NCBI GenBank assembly: GCA_937925605.1
Contig: CALALV010000078.1
Span: forward strand, 1 to 5,291
Source: an uncultured Woeseia sp.
GTDB taxonomy: Bacteria; Pseudomonadota; Gammaproteobacteria; Steroidobacterales; Woeseiaceae
DNA length: 5,291 bases
Reading direction: 5' to 3'
The stretch's first letter is position 1; the number at the start of each line of letters is the position of its first letter. Position numbers and translations under genes: made by a program. The notes below the pieces were generated by a model. The model saw nothing but the letters and a program-made list of their open reading frames with translations. It was not told the DNA's origin and searched no databases. This document shows positions 1 through 5,291 of this stretch, one piece after another.

Positions 1-1
1 G

Positions 2-46
2 CCACCGCCGCCACCGCCGCCGCCGCCGCCGCCCCCGCCGCCGCCG
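2..46 (+). repeat. CCG trinucleotide repeat encoding a 15-proline tract
   Basis: Fifteen consecutive proline codons, mostly CCG with two CCA and one CCC, followed by GGT GGA GGC. The tract may continue beyond the left edge. It encodes a rigid linker, probably between an export signal or N-terminal domain and the beta-helix. Changes in repeat number would keep the frame and alter linker length only. Proline runs of this length normally need elongation factor P for efficient translation. Confidence 0.9.
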
Positions 47-1210
47 GGTGGAGGCTTCAAGGAGATCCCCGCCGTGCCGTTCGACTACGAGCAGCCCGCG
101 GGCGCGACGACGAGCTCCGGGCAGCTGCAGGGGAACATCGCTGCCGGCGAGGTACTGGCTTTCACGAGCCAGTCGATCTCCGAGGACCTGTCGATGTCCT
201 GCTCAGGCACCGAGGCCGAGCCCGCGTTCATCACGGGCGGTACGCTGTCGGGCAGCAACGACGTGTTCACGATCAGTGGCTCGTGGTGCATCTTCGACGG
301 CACGGTCTTTGACAACGTGCAGCTGCGCACGGGTAGCGCGAACAACATCGTGTTCCGCAACGTCGAGGTCCTGAACGTGTCCGGCAAGAACGGCGTCAAC
401 CTCGCCGGCTCGGACATCGTGCTTGCCGATTCGGAGATCCATCACAACCAGGGCGACGACCGCCACGGCATCTTCGTCAGCTCCGGCTCCGACGGCGTCT
501 GGATCCTGCGCAACTACGTCCACCACAACGGCGGCGACGGGTTCCAGGCCTGCCACGGCTGTGCGTCGAATCCGCCGCGCAACGTCTACCTGGGCCACAA
601 CACGTTCCACTCGGACCGCGAGAACGCGATCGACTTCAAGTACATCGAGAACGTGATCGTCGAAGGCAACATCATTCACAGCCTGGTGTCCGCGCCGGCA
701 GACCAGGAATGGTGCTTCGACGACGGTTCGAGCTGCGGCGTGTTTTCGAGCGGTTCCGACGGCTCGGGCATCGTGATCGGCTCGGACGGCGGTCCGACCA
801 ACGTGACGATCATCGACAACGAGATCTATGACACCGTCAATGCAGTCCGCATCGAGGAAGGCACGCAGATCACCGTGACCGAGAACAACTTCCACGACAT
901 CAACGGTCGCTGCCTGCAGCTCGACAAGGAAGGCTGGGAGACCGTGTTTACGCAGAATACCTGCCTGAACGCGGATCGCGGCATCTTCCAGAACTGGCGG
1001 GTCAACTTCTCGCTGTTCGTCGAGGACAACACGTTCGAGGGCATCAGCGGTCCGGCGATCGAGTACGAGACGAACTCGGTCTGCACCGGCAGCACGCTGG
1101 TCCGCAACACGTTCACGTCGACGGGTTCCGTAATCTGCGGCAACTCGACGGCGAGTTCGACCGCGGCCGTGAATGCCCTGCCGGGCGCCGCCGACAACGT
1201 GTTCAACTGA
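2..1210 (+). CDS. Right-handed parallel beta-helix repeat protein, 5'-truncated by window edge
   Basis: The open frame enters from the left edge and ends at TGA 1208-1210, giving 402 visible residues. It opens with 15 prolines, then Gly-Gly-Gly and a short link. A GTG at 74 is in frame, but the reading frame runs unbroken upstream of it, so I treat it as an internal Val. Counting from that Val, about ten beta-helix rungs follow, each with an N-x-[IV] strand and a turn such as H-H-N or N-x-[IF]. They start near residues 90, 113, 140, 169, 192, 252, 264, 289, 311 and 340. Such domains are typical of secreted polysaccharide lyases, epimerases and surface-binding proteins. Ten cysteines (43, 72, 160, 163, 214, 221, 280, 297, 337, 355) suggest disulfides and therefore export. 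The signal peptide would lie outside the window. No catalytic motif is clear, so enzyme activity is unassigned. The C-terminus ends without a PEP-CTERM or transmembrane anchor. The fold is confident and the function is not. Confidence 0.85.
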   Translation, partial: PPPPPPPPPPPPPPPGGGFKEIPAVPFDYEQPAGATTSSGQLQGNIAAGEVLAFTSQSISEDLSMSCSGTEAEPAFITGGTLSGSNDVFTISGSWCIFDGTVFDNVQLRTGSANNIVFRNVEVLNVSGKNGVNLAGSDIVLADSEIHHNQGDDRHGIFVSSGSDGVWILRNYVHHNGGDGFQACHGCASNPPRNVYLGHNTFHSDRENAIDFKYIENVIVEGNIIHSLVSAPADQEWCFDDGSSCGVFSSGSDGSGIVIGSDGGPTNVTIIDNEIYDTVNAVRIEEGTQITVTENNFHDINGRCLQLDKEGWETVFTQNTCLNADRGIFQNWRVNFSLFVEDNTFEGISGPAIEYETNSVCTGSTLVRNTFTSTGSVICGNSTASSTAAVNALPGAADNVFN

Positions 1211-1220
1211 CCCGGAGCGT

Positions 1221-1244
1221 CCCGGCCGGCTCCTGCCGGCCGGG
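1221..1244. other. Perfect 10-bp inverted repeat (stem-loop) downstream of the beta-helix gene
   Basis: CCCGGCCGGC at 1221-1230 and GCCGGCCGGG at 1235-1244 are perfect reverse complements around a TCCT loop. No T-tract follows on either strand, so alone it is not a classical terminator. It starts 11 bases after the beta-helix stop and lies 12 bases before the terminator stem. It may stabilise the 3' end of the mRNA or assist termination. Confidence 0.75.
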
Positions 1245-1256
1245 CACGCGTTCGAG

Positions 1257-1287
1257 GGGCCGCTTGCCCGCAAGCGGCCCTTTTTTT
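1257..1287 (+). terminator. Rho-independent terminator of the beta-helix gene
   Basis: GGGCCGCTTG (1257-1266), loop CCCG, and CAAGCGGCCC (1271-1280) form a perfect 10-bp GC-rich stem followed directly by seven T (1281-1287). This is the standard intrinsic terminator layout for + strand transcription. On the opposite strand the A-tract precedes the stem and no U-tract follows it, so it is not an obvious terminator for the convergent operon. The last two T bases also belong to the TAA stop of the convergent hydrolase gene. Confidence 0.92.
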
Positions 1288-2152
1288 ATGCCGGAGAGCC
1301 GTGCCGTTCGGCGGCGGCAGGGAACGACGCGGCGACCCAGTCGCCGACGACGCGCACGAGTTCGCGCCGGTCCTCCTCGAAGACCTGTACGTGCTCGATA
1401 TGTGGCAGGTGGGTAACCGTCTCGAGCCCGGCGAAGTCGATGCCGCGGAACATCGCGTAGAACTGGCCGCGGTGGTTGAACGTGTCGAGGCGACCGCCGG
1501 TAAAGATGTAGTGAAAGCGCGTGCCGCGCCCGATCAGGACTCCGAGGAGCCGGCGAGCTTCGGTCTCGGGCAGGTACTGGTAGTTGATCAGGTCACCCTC
1601 GAAGCCCTCGGCTTCGCTCGCCCGCCGCGCCTCCTCCCCGAGGTCTATCAGCCGGGTCACCCGCAGCAGCTTGTACACGACGCGGTTGAAGAAATGCCGG
1701 CTCAGCAGGTTTCGGAGCCGCCAGGCGGTGGTGCGGTAGGCATGCGGGTCGAGCATGACGACGCCGCGCACGCGCTCGTCCTCGGCCGCGTAGCGGAACG
1801 AGTCTTCCGCCCCCGAACACAGGCCGCCGAGGACCAGCGGCCCGCCCGCCCCCTGTGCTTCGAGGAAGTCGATCGCCGCCCGGATGTCGATCCGGGTGCG
1901 CTCCTCGAGCGGCAGCGCCGTGTCGACCTGGTCGCTGTTGCCGATACCGCCCAGGTCGAAACGCAGCGTGCGCACGCCGCGTCGCGCAAGATCCCGGGCG
2001 ATCTGTCGGTACAGGCCGTAGGGTCCCGACTTGCCCATGAAGCCGGCGGACACCAGCACCAGGGTCGGCGCAGCGCGGCCGGCCGCGGCCGGCGCCGTCA
2101 GCACGCCGTGCAGGCGGCCGCCGTCACCGAACTGGCAGGCGGATTCGATCAT
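1286..2152 (-). CDS. Stand-alone alpha/beta hydrolase with Cys at the nucleophile elbow
   Basis: 288 residues, a normal length for a single alpha/beta-hydrolase domain, with no signal peptide, so probably cytoplasmic. Strand beta-3 and its turn appear as L-V-L-V-S-A-G-F (31-38). R-F-D-L-G-G-I-G-N-S-D (64-74) matches the conserved R-F-D-x-x-G-x-G-x-S motif. The nucleophile elbow is G-L-C-S-G (110-114), which puts Cys112 at the usual Ser position. Asp223 (G-G-R-L-D) is a good acid candidate and His251 or His254 (H-I-E-H) the histidine. The start ATG overlaps the upstream NRPS-like stop as ATGA and has a strong Shine-Dalgarno. It resembles the fused hydrolase domain at the end of the upstream protein, and both recall exosortase-A-associated hydrolases, a resemblance judged from memory. 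A likely role is release or transfer of an acyl group from the upstream carrier protein (inference). The TAA stop shares bases with the convergent terminator. Confidence 0.92.
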   Translation of the reverse strand: MIESACQFGDGGRLHGVLTAPAAAGRAAPTLVLVSAGFMGKSGPYGLYRQIARDLARRGVRTLRFDLGGIGNSDQVDTALPLEERTRIDIRAAIDFLEAQGAGGPLVLGGLCSGAEDSFRYAAEDERVRGVVMLDPHAYRTTAWRLRNLLSRHFFNRVVYKLLRVTRLIDLGEEARRASEAEGFEGDLINYQYLPETEARRLLGVLIGRGTRFHYIFTGGRLDTFNHRGQFYAMFRGIDFAGLETVTHLPHIEHVQVFEEDRRELVRVVGDWVAASFPAAAERHGSPA

Positions 2153-5100
2153 CGCGGCGCCTCCCCGCGCAGGGCCGCTAGCAGGGCGTCGCTGACGCTG
2201 CGGAAGGTGATCGCGGTCGTAATCCGGGTCGAGTCGTACCAGCGGCAGTCGTCGTCCAGGCGTCGCAGCTCCGCGCCCTGCCAGGCGAGGTTCCGCTCGC
2301 GGGTCAGCACGCAGGTGACCGGCTTGTCGTCCACCTGCCCGGCCGTCGGGTCGCCGAGAGCCTCGAGTCCGGCCAGCGCCGCCTGCGAGTACGTGAAGCC
2401 GAGCAACTCCTCGACGTCGGCGGCGCGCGTCGGCCGCCTGAGATTGCGCACTACGAGCATTTTGGCGACCTTGTTGGCGTGCATGCGGCGCTGAGCCTCA
2501 AGATGCGCACGGGCGTCGACGACAGGGTCCCAGAAGACCCAGTGCGACACTCCGGCGTCGGCGAGCGCGTGCCACGCGAACAGGCTGCCCAGGCGTGCGC
2601 CGAGCACGGCCAGCGGGCGTTCGCCGGCCAGCGCCTGCAGGCGAGTGCGCGCCTGCCGAACGTCGTCCAGCCAGCGGGCCGGCGTCGCGGCACGGTCGCC
2701 GCCGAGGGAATCGCCGGTCGCGAACCAGTCGAAGCGCAGCACCGGGTGGCCGTAGCCCGCCAGCGCGTCCGCGAGCGCCCGGAGCAGGAAATGGCAGCGG
2801 ACCTGTTCCTGGCCGATCGGCGGGCAGACCAGCACGGCCGGACGCGCCGTCTCGGCCGGGGGCGCATGGTAGACGCCGTACAGGCTGTTGCCCTCGCCGA
2901 AGTAGAACGAACGCGACGACCGGTACAGCCGGCGCGCCGGCGCAGCCGGCGCCCGCACGGTGCCTGCGGCCGTCTCCGCGGACGGCGAGTGTCGGTCGCA
3001 GATCGCGGCGAGCACCTGCAGTGATTCGCGCAGGATATCCATGCCGTCCAGCTTGACCCCGAGCTTGCGCTGCACGGCCAGGATCATGTCCATCGCGAGC
3101 AACGAATCGCCGCCGCGCAGCAGGAAGTTGTCGCCGCGACCGATCGTCGGTACGCGCAGCAGCTCCGCCCAGATCGCCGCGAGCGTGCGCTCCGTCGGCG
3201 TCTGCGGTGCCTCGACGATCCCGGCCGCCGGGTCCAGTTCGGGCAGCGCGCGGCGATCGATCTTCAGGTTCAGGTTCAGCGGCAGCGCGTCCAGCTCGAT
3301 GTAGAACGACGGCACCATGTAGTCCGGCAGGCGCGCACGCATGTGCGCCCGCAGCGCCTCCGGGTCGACGGCACCCGGCGTCTCGGCCACGAAGTAGGCG
3401 ACCAGCAGTGCCTCGTTGTCGTCGCGGCGGGTGTCGGCAACGACACCGTCGCGCACGCCGCCGGCCTGGCGCAGGTGGTATTCGATCTCGCCGAGTTCGA
3501 CGCGCATGCCGCGGATCTGCACCTGGAAATCACGCCGGCCGAGCAGCTCGAGGTCGCCGCCGGGACTCAGCCGGCCGCGGTCACCGGTGTTGTAAAAACG
3601 CCGGCCGTCGCGTTCGAAGAACAACGTGCCGGTCAGTTCGGGGCGGTTCAGGTAGCCGTCCACGACGCCGCCGCCCGAGAAAGCCACGTTGCCGACTGCG
3701 CCGACCGGCACCTGGTTGCCGTCGTCGTCCAGCAGCGCGAGGCCCACGTTGGGGAACGGGCGGCCGACGTAGGTGCGCAGCACTTCGGGCTTGTCGTCCA
3801 CCCGCCAGGTGCAGCCCATCAGGCTGATCTCGCTGCAGCCATAGATCACCCAGACCTCGGCGCCCGGAAACAGCCGGCACAGGTCTCGCAGCAGCTCGGG
3901 CGGCACCATGTCGCCGCCCGACGAGATATGCCGCAGGCCATCGAAGGCCGTCGACGCGTCCTGGTCGCAGGCCAGGTACTTGACGACCTTTTTCAGCAGG
4001 CTCGGGCCGATGTGCGCGAAGCTCACGTCGGCCAGCGCACGCGACAGCCGCTCGGCGTCGAGCACGACGGCCCGCTCGAGGATCACGAGCGTACCCCCGG
4101 CGCTGAGCGGCGCCATCAGCTCGAACATGCTGATGCTGAACGTATAGCTCGCGACCGACGGGATTACCTCCTGCGCGTCGATGCCGTAGATCTCGCGGGA
4201 CACGGCGAGAAAATGCGCGAGATTGCCGTAGGTGGCCAGCGAACCCTTGGGCTTGCCGGTCGTTCCCGACGTGTAGAAGACGTAGGCATTGTCGTCTGCG
4301 GAAGGCTCTACGGCAGGCGCCGTGGCCGGCTGCCCGCCGAGCCCGGCGCCGGGTTCGTCGAGGCACAGGGTCGCTTCGCCCGCGGAGTCGAACAGCCCGC
4401 GGTGCGCCGCATGCGTCAAGACCAGCTTCGGCGCGGTGTCCTGCAGCACCGTGTCGATGCGATGCTGCGGGAACGCCGGGTTCAGCGGCACGTAGCTCGC
4501 CCCCGCCTTGAAGATCGCGAGCAGGCAGACGGCGATGTCGGGCGACGGGTCGATGCAGACGACAACCCGCTCGTTGGCGCCGACGCCGCGGGCCAGGATG
4601 AGATGCGCGAGGCGATTCGCCGCCTCGTCGAGCTCGGCGTAGCTCAGGCACCCGGCGCCGAAACGAACGGCCGTACGCTGCGGCTGCTCGCGCGCATGCC
4701 GTTCAAATTCGCGGTGCGCGAGGTCCCTGGCAGGAGCTCGCGCGGGCCCCGTCGTCACCGCCGCCAGCCAGTCAAGCTCCCCCGCCTCGAATAGCGGCAG
4801 CGCGGCAAGCGTGAGGCCGGGCTGCTCCAGCCCGGTTCGCAGCAGGTTCAGCACGTGGCGCAGCAGCCGCTCGACGGTGCTGGCGTCGAAGACGGCCGCA
4901 TCGTAGAAGGCGGCCAGCCGCCAGTCATCGCCCTGCCCGCAGAACAGCAGCTCGAGGTCGGCCATGCCCGGCTCGGCGGTGGACAGCGCATCGGCGTCGA
5001 GGAAACGCACGGCAACGCCGCAATCCCCCGGCAGCTCGCCAGGCCGGCTGGCGAGCGCCGCGTCTACGTCATCCCGTAGCGCCGCGAAGTCCTGCTGACC

Positions 5101-5291
5101 GTCCGGGCCGATCGACAACCCGCGCTGCGACCTGCCGGGCGCCGGGCTCGCCGCGAGCGCGATCGGCGACTGACCGGTGTAGCGATACAGGACGGCGACG
5201 ACGGCGGCGAGGCACGCGGCCTCGCGCGCGGTCGCGGGAAGGGCCGCGAGCGGAGGGCCGATGCAAGCGTCGTCGAGCGATCGCGACAAGT
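2149..5291 (-). CDS. NRPS-like protein: partial condensation, adenylation, carrier and hydrolase-like domains; 5' end open
   Basis: At least 1046 residues, numbered from a possible TTG start at 5289-5287. No ribosome binding site is visible before the edge, so the gene may extend further. Residues ~20-165 resemble the C-terminal half of a condensation domain (L-Y-R-Y-T-G-Q-S-P-I near 34-43, F-D-A-S-T-V-E-R near 134-141); the HHxxxDG half is not seen. Adenylation spans ~190-685: Y-T-S-G-T-T-G-K-P-K-G (339-349), I-Y-G-C-S-E (482-487), Y-N-T-G-D (566-570), G-R-R-D-F-Q-V-Q-I-R-G (584-594) and Lys676 in L-K-I-D-R. The carrier domain (~697-766) has L-R-G-G-D-S-L with Ser729 as phosphopantetheine site. 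An alpha/beta-hydrolase-like domain (~787-1040) has R-F-D-W-F-A-T-G-D-S (852-861), but its elbow is G-A-R-L-G (897-901), with Arg in place of Ser. It probably activates a carboxylic acid with ATP and holds it as a thioester. Ser385 replaces the amino-group-binding Asp, so the substrate may not be an alpha-amino acid. Confidence 0.93.
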   Translation of the reverse strand, partial: LSRSLDDACIGPPLAALPATAREAACLAAVVAVLYRYTGQSPIALAASPAPGRSQRGLSIGPDGQQDFAALRDDVDAALASRPGELPGDCGVAVRFLDADALSTAEPGMADLELLFCGQGDDWRLAAFYDAAVFDASTVERLLRHVLNLLRTGLEQPGLTLAALPLFEAGELDWLAAVTTGPARAPARDLAHREFERHAREQPQRTAVRFGAGCLSYAELDEAANRLAHLILARGVGANERVVVCIDPSPDIAVCLLAIFKAGASYVPLNPAFPQHRIDTVLQDTAPKLVLTHAAHRGLFDSAGEATLCLDEPGAGLGGQPATAPAVEPSADDNAYVFYTSGTTGKPKGSLATYGNLAHFLAVSREIYGIDAQEVIPSVASYTFSISMFELMAPLSAGGTLVILERAVVLDAERLSRALADVSFAHIGPSLLKKVVKYLACDQDASTAFDGLRHISSGGDMVPPELLRDLCRLFPGAEVWVIYGCSEISLMGCTWRVDDKPEVLRTYVGRPFPNVGLALLDDDGNQVPVGAVGNVAFSGGGVVDGYLNRPELTGTLFFERDGRRFYNTGDRGRLSPGGDLELLGRRDFQVQIRGMRVELGEIEYHLRQAGGVRDGVVADTRRDDNEALLVAYFVAETPGAVDPEALRAHMRARLPDYMVPSFYIELDALPLNLNLKIDRRALPELDPAAGIVEAPQTPTERTLAAIWAELLRVPTIGRGDNFLLRGGDSLLAMDMILAVQRKLGVKLDGMDILRESLQVLAAICDRHSPSAETAAGTVRAPAAPARRLYRSSRSFYFGEGNSLYGVYHAPPAETARPAVLVCPPIGQEQVRCHFLLRALADALAGYGHPVLRFDWFATGDSLGGDRAATPARWLDDVRQARTRLQALAGERPLAVLGARLGSLFAWHALADAGVSHWVFWDPVVDARAHLEAQRRMHANKVAKMLVVRNLRRPTRAADVEELLGFTYSQAALAGLEALGDPTAGQVDDKPVTCVLTRERNLAWQGAELRRLDDDCRWYDSTRITTAITFRSVSDALLAALRGEAPR
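2160..2166 (-). promoter_or_regulatory. Shine-Dalgarno for the stand-alone hydrolase, inside the upstream gene
   Basis: On the minus strand GGGGAGG lies 7 bases before the ATG at 2152-2150, within the last codons of the NRPS-like gene. The stop TGA (2151-2149) overlaps that ATG as ATGA. The strong site plus overlap supports this start codon and suggests coupled translation with roughly matched production of the two proteins. Confidence 0.8.

Noticed and set aside
74..76. GTG as the true start of the beta-helix protein
   Set aside because: The frame is open upstream through a meaningful Pro15-Gly3 linker, and no Shine-Dalgarno-like purine run sits at a suitable distance other than the AAGGAG at 59-64, which lies within the coding frame. 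An export signal would be expected further upstream.
1160..1210. Possible PEP-CTERM sorting signal at the beta-helix C-terminus, prompted by the exosortase-like hydrolases
   Set aside because: The protein ends L-P-G-A-A-D-N-V-F-N with no P-E-P motif, hydrophobic helix or basic tail.
203..1273. Long minus-strand open frame opposite the beta-helix gene
   Set aside because: It is a GC-driven shadow frame: Arg/Val/Asp-rich, with no recognisable domain and directly antisense to a clear beta-helix gene. It would also run through the terminator hairpins.
2078..2093. 16-bp perfect palindrome GCCGGCCG-type centred on CCGCGG
   Set aside because: It lies in Ala/Gly/Arg codons of the hydrolase N-terminus, where GC-only palindromes are expected by chance. 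There is no spacing or context suggesting an operator.
1301..2494. 397-codon plus-strand open frame opposite the hydrolase and the end of the NRPS-like gene
   Set aside because: The opposite strand has clear motifs (R-F-D-x-x-G, G-L-C-S-G and the fused hydrolase domain) and an ATGA-coupled start with a ribosome binding site. This frame shows only biased composition.
3343..4794. 483-codon plus-strand open frame
   Set aside because: It is antisense to the adenylation domain, whose core motifs are all intact on the minus strand. It is a composition artefact with no domain of its own.

Overview
The window is a GC-rich bacterial fragment with three genes and no RNA genes or mobile elements. The base composition, strong GC bias at third codon positions and dense packing fit a high-GC proteobacterium. 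I cannot place it more precisely from sequence alone. Both outer genes run off the window: the left edge lies inside a CCG/proline repeat and the right edge inside, or exactly at the start of, a large NRPS-like gene.

Left part (bases 2-1210, + strand): the 3' portion of a gene for a probable extracellular right-handed parallel beta-helix protein. A run of 15 prolines and a glycine turn lead into about ten beta-helix rungs. The domain has ten cysteines in five sequence-adjacent pairs. A 75-base convergent intergenic region (1211-1285) follows. It carries two perfect 10-bp hairpins, and the second, with its T7 tract, is an intrinsic terminator for the + strand gene.

Right part (bases 1286-5291, - strand): a two-gene operon read right to left. 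First comes an NRPS-like protein of at least 1046 residues: the C-terminal half of a condensation-like domain, an adenylation domain, a carrier (thiolation) domain, and a C-terminal alpha/beta-hydrolase-like domain. Second comes a stand-alone 288-residue alpha/beta hydrolase. The two genes overlap by ATGA and the second has a strong internal Shine-Dalgarno, so translation is probably coupled.

The most interesting feature is this pair. The adenylation domain has Ser where the aspartate that grips the alpha-amino group of amino acids normally sits, which suggests a substrate that is not an ordinary alpha-amino acid. The fused hydrolase domain has Arg at the nucleophile position and no histidine in its last ~60 residues, so it looks like a pseudo-hydrolase. 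The stand-alone hydrolase has Cys at its nucleophile elbow (G-L-C-S-G) and keeps Asp and His candidates. A reasonable model is that the first protein activates and tethers an acyl group, the fused pseudo-hydrolase binds or positions it, and the Cys-type hydrolase releases or transfers it. The substrate and product cannot be read from this window. The paired hydrolases resemble, from memory of the families, those found in exosortase/exopolysaccharide clusters, but no exosortase, glycosyltransferase or PEP-CTERM signal is present here.
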